Shown one piece after another: positions 20,958 to 28,490 of a DNA stretch of 64,000 nucleotides. Made by a program: the position numbers and the translations under genes. Source of the DNA: an uncultured Alphaproteobacteria bacterium (lineage in GTDB: Bacteria > Pseudomonadota > Alphaproteobacteria > HIMB59); assembly GCA_902524245.1 (NCBI GenBank), contig CABZCN010000001.1, forward strand, positions 310,001 to 374,000, given 5' to 3'. Numbering within the stretch: position 1 is the first letter of the stretch; every line of letters begins with the position of its first letter. Below the pieces are notes generated by a model that saw only the letters and a list, made by a program, of their open reading frames with translations, did not search any database and was not told the DNA's origin.

Positions 20958-22064
20958 ATGATTAAGTACTTATTTTTTTTTCTAATTTTAATATTGAGCT
21001 CTCCTCTGCATTCACACGAAATTAAACCCGCGGTGATGGATATTACCATTATTGAAGGAAATGCATCAATCGAATTTAAATTAAATGCAGAAACTGTTCT
21101 GTCTGAAATTGATGCCTCTTTGTATCAGGATACCAACGACTCACCTCAATCTCAAAAATATGATGCGTTACGAGCCCTTTCCACTGAAGAAGTAGAGAAA
21201 ATAGTCACAGAAAATGAAAATAAATTTACAGATAAGATTAAAATCAATATTGGAGATGAAACTATTCCGCTTTCTTTAAGAAATGTAGAAACTTTTCATG
21301 AAATAAACGATGAATTTCCCAGAGATACAGCTTTAAGCATAGGTTTTAAAATAAAAGATGAGTCTTTTACCATTCAATTTGAAAAAGATTTGGGTCCCGT
21401 GGTAATTAGACATTTTGAGGATTTATCAAAAGAGTCTGTTTTATTTACAACTTATTTACAACCTGCTGAAAAATCATCACTCATATCCCAACAGACACGG
21501 TCTTCAGCTTTAAGTACGACAATAGAATATTTGGTTTTAGGTATAGAGCATATTGTTCCTAAGGGACTTGACCATATCTTATTCATAATAGGTATCTTTT
21601 TTTACGCCATCAAATTTAAACCTTTATTACTTCAAGTCACAATGTTTACAGTTGCGCATTCGATCACACTTATTCTAGCTAGTTTTAATTTAATTTTTAT
21701 TCCTGCTACTATTGTTGAGCCGTTAATAGCATTGTCTATTAGCTATGTTGCAATTGAGAATATTTTTCAAAGACGTTCAACTTTACTTCGGTATTTAATA
21801 ATTTTTATTTTTGGATTAATTCATGGTTTAGGTTTTGCGTTTGTGCTGGGAGATATTGGGTTAAATACTAGTCAACTTGTTTTAAGTTTAATCTCATTTA
21901 ACATTGGTGTAGAAATAGCACAGATAGCAATTATTATCTTAGCATCAATTATCTTTATAATACCTTCACGTCAGAGTTGGTATCGAACATTTTTACAAAT
22001 TCCTATTTCGATTATAATTTCAATGATTGGTTTATATTGGTTTGTTGAAAGAGTATTCTTTTAA
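20958..22064 (+). CDS. HupE/UreJ family membrane protein, possible metal transporter
   Basis: 368-aa protein with a signal sequence (MIKYLFFFLILIL...SPLHS), a periplasmic domain of about 170 residues starting HEIKPAVMDI, then six hydrophobic segments. The HupE/UreJ signature is in GIEHIVPKGLDHILFIIG and TVAHSITLILA, with conserved His residues; short HupE/UreJ proteins are nickel permeases, while this long form has no proven substrate. A GTG at 20934 would extend it over the divergent gene; I chose the ATG at 20958 because the signal peptide begins there. Confidence 0.8.
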   Translation: MIKYLFFFLILILSSPLHSHEIKPAVMDITIIEGNASIEFKLNAETVLSEIDASLYQDTNDSPQSQKYDALRALSTEEVEKIVTENENKFTDKIKINIGDETIPLSLRNVETFHEINDEFPRDTALSIGFKIKDESFTIQFEKDLGPVVIRHFEDLSKESVLFTTYLQPAEKSSLISQQTRSSALSTTIEYLVLGIEHIVPKGLDHILFIIGIFFYAIKFKPLLLQVTMFTVAHSITLILASFNLIFIPATIVEPLIALSISYVAIENIFQRRSTLLRYLIIFIFGLIHGLGFAFVLGDIGLNTSQLVLSLISFNIGVEIAQIAIIILASIIFIIPSRQSWYRTFLQIPISIIISMIGLYWFVERVFF

Positions 22065-22618
22065 AAATTTATTTTAATAGAGCCAAGAACTGATAGAGAT
22101 TTATCTGTTATCACCATTTCTCCTGAACTTGGATAATAATCAAGAAAACCACCAACAATTACATAATGGGTTACAAAAATTAAATTACCTTGACTGTCGT
22201 CCCAATTTTTAATGAATTGATTTAATTCATACATTTGTTTTGAATGGTTTTTTTGATAATCAGCTGAAAATGTTGAATTTAAGGCACTTAAACTCTCAAA
22301 ATTTCTAAATGCCAGACGAGCGGTTTCTTTGCAGCGACACCATTCGCTGGAATAAACAGAGTCTATTGGAATAGAATATTTAGAAAATAATATACCCATT
22401 CGTTTAGATTGATTAATTCCTTGTTCATTTAAATTTCTTTGTGTTGAACAATCGTATAATTCAAAATTATTGGGATCACCACCTCCAGGAGCATATGCAT
22501 GACGAATAAAAACTACTTTACCGCCCTTTTTTAATAATTCCCAACTTGTTGTTTCATTAGATAAGGAACTAAATGTAAAAAATATAGAAATTATGAAAAA
22601 TAAATTAACAATTTTCAT
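22061..22618 (-). CDS. Secreted histidine phosphatase family protein
   Basis: 185-aa phosphoglycerate-mutase-fold protein with an N-terminal signal peptide (about 20 residues), so it acts outside the cytoplasm. The phosphorylatable His is in FIRHAYAPGG; SSEWCRCKETA supplies the second Arg and VTHYVIVGG the distal His. Substrate unknown. It ends by overlapping the HupE-like gene by 4 bases and starts overlapping the upstream AIG2-like gene by 4 bases (ATGA). Confidence 0.85.
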   Translation of the reverse strand: MKIVNLFFIISIFFTFSSLSNETTSWELLKKGGKVVFIRHAYAPGGGDPNNFELYDCSTQRNLNEQGINQSKRMGILFSKYSIPIDSVYSSEWCRCKETARLAFRNFESLSALNSTFSADYQKNHSKQMYELNQFIKNWDDSQGNLIFVTHYVIVGGFLDYYPSSGEMVITDKSLSVLGSIKINF

Positions 22619-23112
22619 TGTTGAGAGAGGTATTGATGATATGCCTGCTTTTTTACGTCATTCCAATATTGATCTGCCTCTTCAGCTGTATATTTTCCAT
22701 AAAGTTGCATCCAAAGATCAGTTGTCACTAAGGACAAAGCTTCCTCTTTTTGTTTCCACTCATCATAGATCCAAGGGTCTAAAGAGGGATCAACTCCTTT
22801 TTGTGAAAAATAATTAACCTCTTCTTGAATTCCCCCTATGTCTATAATCATTGTTTTAGGAGAAAACTCTACATCTTCAAAAAAACGTATACGTGCGATA
22901 TCTTCTTCTCTTAATCCTTTAACCACTATACCCTCAACGCCAGAATAATTTTCACCGAAGATTATTACAGGGAAGTTTTCATTAACTACTAAACGCAATT
23001 CACTTTTCGGTGCAAAAGCTGGGGTTATTTTTAAGTGATCAGTTTTACTTCCTATAACCTTCTCTAATATTGCAATAGAGCGAAGAGTGCCGTAAAAAAA
23101 ATAATTATTCAT
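22615..23112 (-). CDS. Gamma-glutamylcyclotransferase (AIG2-like) family protein
   Basis: 165-aa protein with the N-terminal YGTLR substrate loop (residues 7-11) and the catalytic Glu candidate in RIRFFEDVEFSP, as in AIG2/GGACT-type cyclotransferases. These release 5-oxoproline from gamma-glutamyl amines or peptides. The neighbouring upstream gene pxpA and the divergent pxpBC encode 5-oxoprolinase, which consumes that product, so the assignment and context agree. Exact substrate is not known from sequence. Confidence 0.82.
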   Translation of the reverse strand: MNNYFFYGTLRSIAILEKVIGSKTDHLKITPAFAPKSELRLVVNENFPVIIFGENYSGVEGIVVKGLREEDIARIRFFEDVEFSPKTMIIDIGGIQEEVNYFSQKGVDPSLDPWIYDEWKQKEEALSLVTTDLWMQLYGKYTAEEADQYWNDVKKQAYHQYLSQQ

Positions 23113-23119
23113 TTTAGTC

Positions 23120-23896
23120 TTAGAAAAATTCTGGAAGAGCTACTTTTTTTATCTTCATTTCATGAAGGAGTATGCAAATTTGTTCAGAAATTTCAACACT
23201 ATTTGGCGTATCACTATGAACACACACTGAATGAATGTTTGTTTTTAGAGTATTCCCATTACGTGAAATAATTCCTCCTTGAATAAGCATGGATTTTACA
23301 TGTTCCCTGGCACTGTTAGGATCTGTAATCAAAGAGTCATTAATAGAACGAGGTGTTAAAGTAGCATCATCCTCATATGTGCGATCTGCAAAAACCTCAA
23401 GGGCAGTGGGTATGTTGCTGCTCATACCAATTTTAGCAAGTTCACTTAAAGCTGGTGCAAGTAATATCATTGATGGGTAATTTCTCTTTAAAAAATCTAC
23501 TATTTCACTGGAAAGGTCTTGATCAACGCATGCCATATTACTTAAAGCCCCGTGAAGCTTAACATGTGTGACTGGAAAATTAATATCAGAGGCAAGATTA
23601 TGAATAAAAATTAATTGATCTTTGATAATTTCTTGGATTAGTTTTTTGTTCCAATTAATTTTTGTGCGACCAAAGTTATCTCTATCTAAAAAAGAAATAT
23701 GCGCACCAACTGAAACATGTTTTGTTTTACAGTAACTTAGTGCTTTAAAAACAATTTCTTTTGACCCCCCATGATATAAACAGGAAAGATTAGCAGAGGT
23801 AATTTTATTTATTAGCTGCGCATCAACAGTCTCGAAAAAACTGAGATCTTTTTCTGCGATATCAGAATTTAAATTAATTTTATTCAAATGCACCAA
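23120..23896 (-). CDS. pxpA: 5-oxoprolinase subunit A (LamB/YcsF family)
   Basis: 258-aa YcsF/LamB-family TIM-like protein, one part of the ATP-dependent PxpABC enzyme that opens 5-oxoproline to glutamate. The opening INLNSDIAE, SANLSCLYHGG, VSVGAHISFLDRDNFGR and VKLHGALSN match the family's conserved metal and substrate motifs. It starts 20 bases from the divergent pxpB, so one short control region can serve both arms, and it is followed by the cyclotransferase gene after 7 bases. Confidence 0.9.
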   Translation of the reverse strand: MVHLNKINLNSDIAEKDLSFFETVDAQLINKITSANLSCLYHGGSKEIVFKALSYCKTKHVSVGAHISFLDRDNFGRTKINWNKKLIQEIIKDQLIFIHNLASDINFPVTHVKLHGALSNMACVDQDLSSEIVDFLKRNYPSMILLAPALSELAKIGMSSNIPTALEVFADRTYEDDATLTPRSINDSLITDPNSAREHVKSMLIQGGIISRNGNTLKTNIHSVCVHSDTPNSVEISEQICILLHEMKIKKVALPEFF

Positions 23897-23916
23897 AGTT
23901 ACATTATGATATTAGT

Positions 23917-24636
23917 GTGTATTTCAAAGGAATAAATTCTTATGGAGATCGGGGTTTAGTCTTAGATTTTGGAAATGAAACCTCAAAATCTATATCACAG
24001 GAGGTAAATGAGGCATTTTTAAATATTTCAAACCTTAATCTTCCATCACTAAACATTATTCCCTCATTCAATAAAATAGTTGTAATTTTTGAAAATTCAA
24101 AAATTAGAGATCAAAATAAAGACAAAATTAGTATGAAAATGAAAGATACAAACTCTCAAAATAACAAAAAAATCACTAAAACATGGGAAATACCAGCATG
24201 TTATAATGAAGATTTTGCTTTAGATATGAAGATCATCCAAAAACTACACCAGATTACAAAAGAAGAAGTTATAAATCTTCATTCATCAGTTCGTTACTAT
24301 ACATATTATATAGGCTTCATGCCGGGGTTTCCATATTTAGGGGATGTTCCCTACCAATTAATCACACCGCGGTTAGCTACTCCAAGGGTAAAAATTCCTG
24401 CTAGATCCATTGGCATAGCGAAAAACCATACCTGTATATATCCAAAAGTTTCACCTGGTGGTTGGAATATAATAGGACAAATACCATTTGATATTTTTGA
24501 TTTGCAAAGATCTTATCCTTCCCTTTTTCTTCCAGGTGATGAAGTAAAATTTTACTCCGTATCGCTTTCAGAGTTTCAAAAAATTAGAAAATATAATTTT
24601 TCGTTAAATGAATTGATCAAGGAATACTCTTCATGA
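23917..24636 (+). CDS. pxpB: 5-oxoprolinase subunit B (KipI family)
   Basis: 239-aa KipI-like cyclophilin-fold protein. GFMPGFPYLGDVP, PARSIGIA and SPGGWNIIG are the standard PxpB/KipI motifs. The start is GTG at 23917. It overlaps pxpC as ATGA (24633), so the B and C subunits are translated together. With pxpA it forms the complete prokaryotic 5-oxoprolinase. Confidence 0.92.
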   Translation: MYFKGINSYGDRGLVLDFGNETSKSISQEVNEAFLNISNLNLPSLNIIPSFNKIVVIFENSKIRDQNKDKISMKMKDTNSQNNKKITKTWEIPACYNEDFALDMKIIQKLHQITKEEVINLHSSVRYYTYYIGFMPGFPYLGDVPYQLITPRLATPRVKIPARSIGIAKNHTCIYPKVSPGGWNIIGQIPFDIFDLQRSYPSLFLPGDEVKFYSVSLSEFQKIRKYNFSLNELIKEYSS

Positions 24637-25511
24637 ACTCAATTATAATCACTCGTGCAGGAACTCATTCAACGATTCAAGACTTTGGAAGATTTCAATA
24701 TCAGCACTTAGGAGTCTCACCAAGTGGAGCGATGGACCAAAGAATTATTATAGAGTTGCAAAAAATTATACCCAATCATCAAAATCAATTTATAGAATTT
24801 GCATATGTGGGACCATCAATAAAAGTAAAAGAGGGATCAGTTAAGATTTGTGTTGGTGGTAATTGTAATATGAGTATTCAGAAAAATAACAACAGCCAGC
24901 TTGAGTGCCAGCCCTATAAAAGTATTAATTTATTTGAGGGCGATGAATTGATTATTCACAATACAATAGACTCAGTATATGGATACATAGCTTTTGAGCA
25001 TGGACTTGGGTTAGAGCCTTGTCTTAATAGCTACTCTACTGACACAAAAGCAGGAATAGGTTCTATTAATCGACTTCTTAATAACGAAGATATATTTCAC
25101 ATTAGCAAAGATGTAAGCTCTTGGGATCTTATCTCTATACCAAAACCTGATTTAGAAAAGGTAACTAATTTCAAAGTTTATCCCGGTCCTCAACTTCAAT
25201 ATTTCTCAGACAATACTCTACAATCTTTTATTAGCGGTGTTTTTACAATAACTAATCAAAGTGATCGAATGGGTATCAGGCTCAAAGGTGAGAGTCTCAT
25301 TAGTTCTAAGTCTCATGATATTTTGTCTGAAGGAATATTACCTGGATCTATTCAAGTGCCAAGTGATGGGCAACCCATTGTATTAATGCGGGACATTCCT
25401 TGTACTGGCGGGTATCCAAAAATTGCAATTTTAAATGAAGTGGATATTTCAAGAATATCTCAGCTCCCCCCTGAAACCAAAATCACCTTCGATTTACAAA
25501 CAATCTATTAG
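24633..25511 (+). CDS. pxpC: 5-oxoprolinase subunit C (KipA/biotin-dependent carboxylase-like domain)
   Basis: 292-aa KipA-like protein. Motifs: RAGTHSTIQDFGR and GVSPSGAMDQ at the N-terminus, SDRMGIRLKG, and EGILPGSIQVPSDGQPIVLMRD followed by TGGYPKIA. It works with PxpA and PxpB in the cytoplasm to hydrolyse 5-oxoproline. Length is close to the usual 310. Confidence 0.92.
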   Translation: MNSIIITRAGTHSTIQDFGRFQYQHLGVSPSGAMDQRIIIELQKIIPNHQNQFIEFAYVGPSIKVKEGSVKICVGGNCNMSIQKNNNSQLECQPYKSINLFEGDELIIHNTIDSVYGYIAFEHGLGLEPCLNSYSTDTKAGIGSINRLLNNEDIFHISKDVSSWDLISIPKPDLEKVTNFKVYPGPQLQYFSDNTLQSFISGVFTITNQSDRMGIRLKGESLISSKSHDILSEGILPGSIQVPSDGQPIVLMRDIPCTGGYPKIAILNEVDISRISQLPPETKITFDLQTIY

Positions 25512-25524
25512 CACAGATTTTATG

Positions 25525-25530
25525 TATAAT
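25525..25530 (+). promoter_or_regulatory. Candidate -10 box for the photolyase-like operon
   Basis: A perfect TATAAT lies 5 bases before the GTG start of the next gene, and no Shine-Dalgarno is visible between them. If used, transcription would begin at or next to the start codon, giving a leaderless message. I see no matching -35 box, so read-through from pxpBC is an alternative. Confidence 0.3.
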
Positions 25531-25535
25531 TAAAA

Positions 25536-26273
25536 GTGAAAATCTCAAGTGTTCAAGATCTAATACCAATATCGAAAAATTCGAATAGCTCCATGTTATC
25601 AAGACATGATGCACTGGAAAAATTCAATTCTTTTAATCCTGCTCTCTATGCAAAAACAAGAAACTTTTTGAATGGACAAATTTCAAGATTATCAGCCCAT
25701 ATAAAATATGGAATCATCACTAACAAAGAGCTCTATCGATATATTCGAGACAAATATAATTTTGTTGAGAGTGAAAAGTTTATTCAAGAATTAGCATGGA
25801 GAGATTTTTGGAGAAGCTATGCCTACCATCATCCTGATCAACTATGGACAGATGTAGAAGAATATAAAACTGGATTTCGATCTGAAGAATATCAAGATAA
25901 CTTGCCTGAGGATATTATGTCAGCAACAACACCAACACAGATTATTAATATTTTCATCGAGCAACTCACTAGCACTGGATACCTTCATAACCATGCACGT
26001 ATGTATTTGGCTTCTTATATTATTCACTTTAGAAGAGTGAAGTGGCAAGCTGGAGCGAAGTTCTTTATGAGTCATTTACTGGATGGAGATATTGCAAGTA
26101 ATAACTTCTCTTGGCAATGGATCGCGAGCACCTTTGCAGGAAAACCTTATATATTTAATTTAGAAAATGTTCACAAATACTGTCACCGAAGTATAGACAT
26201 TATACCTGATAAAAATCGAGAAATAGATGGTAGCTACGAAGAAATTAGTTCGAGGCTCTTTCCCAATTTATGA
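25536..26273 (+). CDS. Photolyase/cryptochrome FAD-binding domain protein, no antenna domain
   Basis: 245-aa protein matching only the C-terminal FAD-binding half of DNA photolyases. Visible motifs: SRLSAHIKYGII (residues 50-61), FIQELAWRDFWRSY with E85, TSTGYLHNHARM with N152, and DGDIASNNFSWQWIAST with N190, W193 and W195. W170 and W104 are candidates for the rest of the electron-transfer Trp chain, and the flavin-contacting Asn and lesion-contacting Glu positions are kept. A whole photolyase would have about 200 more residues at the N-terminus. Start is GTG at 25536. The 3' end overlaps by 4 bases (ATGA) a gene that looks like the missing N-terminal half. Confidence 0.85.
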   Translation: MKISSVQDLIPISKNSNSSMLSRHDALEKFNSFNPALYAKTRNFLNGQISRLSAHIKYGIITNKELYRYIRDKYNFVESEKFIQELAWRDFWRSYAYHHPDQLWTDVEEYKTGFRSEEYQDNLPEDIMSATTPTQIINIFIEQLTSTGYLHNHARMYLASYIIHFRRVKWQAGAKFFMSHLLDGDIASNNFSWQWIASTFAGKPYIFNLENVHKYCHRSIDIIPDKNREIDGSYEEISSRLFPNL

Positions 26274-26665
26274 ACTTAATTTATTTATATGACGAGTTCA
26301 TGAGAGTGCCAGCCGGTTTTGAGGGTAAACCCGTTTACATCTTTGATGATACTTTAACTGAAGGCTATGATCTTAGTGACAAAATCATTGAAAACAGATA
26401 CTTTTTAGCCAAAGAGGCAGGGGCTGAAATCTATAGAGGTAATACATATGAGATATTACAAGAAATTCATGACCAAAACGCCATATCCAAAATTATTACA
26501 AAATCTACTTTTAGACCTATTTACCAAAATTTATTTCAAAAATTAGGTGAAAAATTTGATTTAGAGCAGTTACCCGATTACTTCTTGTTACAGGAGAATT
26601 ATCTTCATCCAGCAAAAAGATTTTTTCAGTATTGGAACAAAATTAAGAAAAATTTAAAATATTAG
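26270..26665 (+). CDS. Probable photolyase N-terminal-like alpha/beta domain protein
   Basis: 131-aa protein, not clearly recognised by name. LIYLYDEFMRVP, then KPVYIFDD, ENRYFLAKEAGAEIYRG and NTYEILQEI follow the strand-helix pattern of the photolyase antenna (Rossmann-like) domain: strand, then a short aspartate-rich loop, then 'length of side chain' helix and 'Y-x-G-x-x-x-x-I-L' strand. Its overlap with the FAD-domain gene suggests the two products form one two-chain enzyme with domains encoded in reverse order. This is inference from pattern and context. Confidence 0.5.
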   Translation: MNLIYLYDEFMRVPAGFEGKPVYIFDDTLTEGYDLSDKIIENRYFLAKEAGAEIYRGNTYEILQEIHDQNAISKIITKSTFRPIYQNLFQKLGEKFDLEQLPDYFLLQENYLHPAKRFFQYWNKIKKNLKY

Positions 26666-26667
26666 TC

Positions 26668-26868
26668 ATGGCTGAGAAATGCAAATATTGCGAGGGAGAG
26701 TTATCAGTCATGGACAGTGTGTATATTGAATCTGAAATTCGAACAGCTCCCAAGAAAGTTCAAAATTTAATAAAAAGTCATCATAATCTTGTCTGTTATA
26801 TGTGTTATAAAAAACTAAAAGGTATTAAAGTGATAAATACTGAAGATAAAAATAAAAAATTAAATTAA
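26668..26868 (+). CDS. Small Cys-rich (zinc-ribbon-like) protein of unknown function
   Basis: 66-aa protein with CKYC at residues 5-8 and CYMC at about 43-46, two CxxC knuckles that would bind one zinc or iron. The rest is charged and Lys-rich at the C-terminus. It starts 2 bases after the photolyase N-terminal-like gene, so it is very probably the third gene of that operon. Its stop overlaps the convergent acyl-CoA ligase gene by 4 bases. No function can be given. Confidence 0.62.
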   Translation: MAEKCKYCEGELSVMDSVYIESEIRTAPKKVQNLIKSHHNLVCYMCYKKLKGIKVINTEDKNKKLN

Positions 26869-28490
26869 AGACTTTTTACTGTTTCTCTTAATTCGTACTT
26901 TTGAATTTTACCAGTTGATGTTTTCGGTAAGACCTGAAATACAAAAGTCTTAGGCATTTTAAAACCAGCTAAGTGCTCTCTGCAGAATTTCTTTAACTCA
27001 TCTTCTTCTACCGTTTGGCCTTCAATTAACTCTATAAAAGCACAAGGTGTCTCGCCCCATTTTTCATCAGGTCTAGCAACAACTGCTGCTAATGATACAG
27101 CAGGGTGCTTTGTAATAATATTTTCAATTTCTACAGATGATATATTTTCACCACCACTAATAATAATATCTTTTGAACGATCTTTAACTTGAATATACCC
27201 ACTAGGGTGCATTACTGCTAAGTCACCCGAATGAAACCATCCGCTTTTCATCGACTCTTGAGTAGCCTCTTCATTTTTGTAGTACCCCATCATGACAGTA
27301 TTTCCTCGGATCATAATCTCCCCCATGGTTTTTCCATCGGAAGGAACAGGTTCGAGGGTTTCTGGGTTCATGACCGATACCATTTCTGTGTGTGGATAGC
27401 GAACTCCTTGATAAGCTTTTAGCTCAGATCGCTTTTCATCTGCCAAGTTATCCCATTCCTTATTCCAAGCACAATGGACAACATGACCATAAGTTTCAGT
27501 TAGTCCATATACATGCATAACCTCAAAGCCTAAAGACTCCATTTTTTGAAGAATTGAACTAGGAGGAGGTGCACCAGCAGTCATAACATAAACCTTATTT
27601 TTCAGAGCTTTTTGATCATCTGCAGGGGCATTTGCAATCATATTTAATACGATAGGAGCACCTCCAAAATGAGTCACCTCATATTGATCGATTAATTCGA
27701 AAATTTCTTTGACAACTATATTTCGTATAAATATTACACGGGCATGGAGCATCGCCAAAGTCCATGGATACCCCCAGCCATTGCAGTGAAACATTGGCAC
27801 TGTATATAAATAGGTAAGCCGGTTAGGCATATTCCATGCAGTGATACTTCCCATTGACATTAAATAGGACCCTCTGTGATGGTACACAACACCTTTTGGG
27901 TTTCCTGTTGTTCCAGATGTGTAGTTCAGTGAAATAGCCTGCCACTCATCATCAGGTCTTATCCATTCAAAACCCTCATCACCTGTTTGTAGGAAACTTT
28001 CGTACTCTAGTTTTCCAATTGATGGAATATCTCCTAAATCTGCTTGCTTGTCGTCGATATCAATAACGATGATATCTCGGTTAACTTGAGCAATAGCGTC
28101 AATTGCTACATTGTGAAATTGTCGATCCACTATAAAAACTTTACAGTCACTATGATCTAGTATGTAAGCAACTGTTCTGGTGTCTAAACGAGTATTAATT
28201 GTATTAACAACTCCTCCTGTCATAGGAACAGAATAATGCGCTTCAAATAATTCAGGAGTATTTGCTGCCATAATAGAAACAACATCACCTTTACCAATTC
28301 CAACTTTAGTTAATGCACTTGCAAATCGAATACATCGATCGTAAACCTGTTTCCAAGAGTATTTTCTCTCTTTATATACTATGGCTTCATAGTCAGGGTA
28401 TACGTCTTTTATTCGATCAAGGAAACTGATGGGAGTTAAAGGAACAAAGTTTGCATCATTTTTATGCATTCCCTGTTCAAAATTATTCAT
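26865..28490 (-). CDS. AMP-forming acyl-CoA synthetase
   Basis: 541-aa ANL-superfamily ligase that activates a carboxylic acid with ATP and CoA. It has YTSGTTGNPKGV (P-loop), YGLTETYG, the SGDLAVMHPSGYIQVKDRSKDI hinge and the C-terminal catalytic Lys in PKTSTGKIQK. The substrate could be a medium-chain fatty acid, an aromatic acid or methylthiopropionate (DmdB is in this superfamily); I cannot separate these by eye. It shares one base with the end of the upstream FadN-like gene and is clearly in one operon with it. Confidence 0.88.
   Translation of the reverse strand: MNNFEQGMHKNDANFVPLTPISFLDRIKDVYPDYEAIVYKERKYSWKQVYDRCIRFASALTKVGIGKGDVVSIMAANTPELFEAHYSVPMTGGVVNTINTRLDTRTVAYILDHSDCKVFIVDRQFHNVAIDAIAQVNRDIIVIDIDDKQADLGDIPSIGKLEYESFLQTGDEGFEWIRPDDEWQAISLNYTSGTTGNPKGVVYHHRGSYLMSMGSITAWNMPNRLTYLYTVPMFHCNGWGYPWTLAMLHARVIFIRNIVVKEIFELIDQYEVTHFGGAPIVLNMIANAPADDQKALKNKVYVMTAGAPPPSSILQKMESLGFEVMHVYGLTETYGHVVHCAWNKEWDNLADEKRSELKAYQGVRYPHTEMVSVMNPETLEPVPSDGKTMGEIMIRGNTVMMGYYKNEEATQESMKSGWFHSGDLAVMHPSGYIQVKDRSKDIIISGGENISSVEIENIITKHPAVSLAAVVARPDEKWGETPCAFIELIEGQTVEEDELKKFCREHLAGFKMPKTFVFQVLPKTSTGKIQKYELRETVKSL

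Noticed and set aside
26865-28490. Naming the acyl-CoA ligase dmdB because of the DMSP context
   Set aside because: ANL ligases cannot be separated by eye, and dddP is 28 kb away in a different operon.
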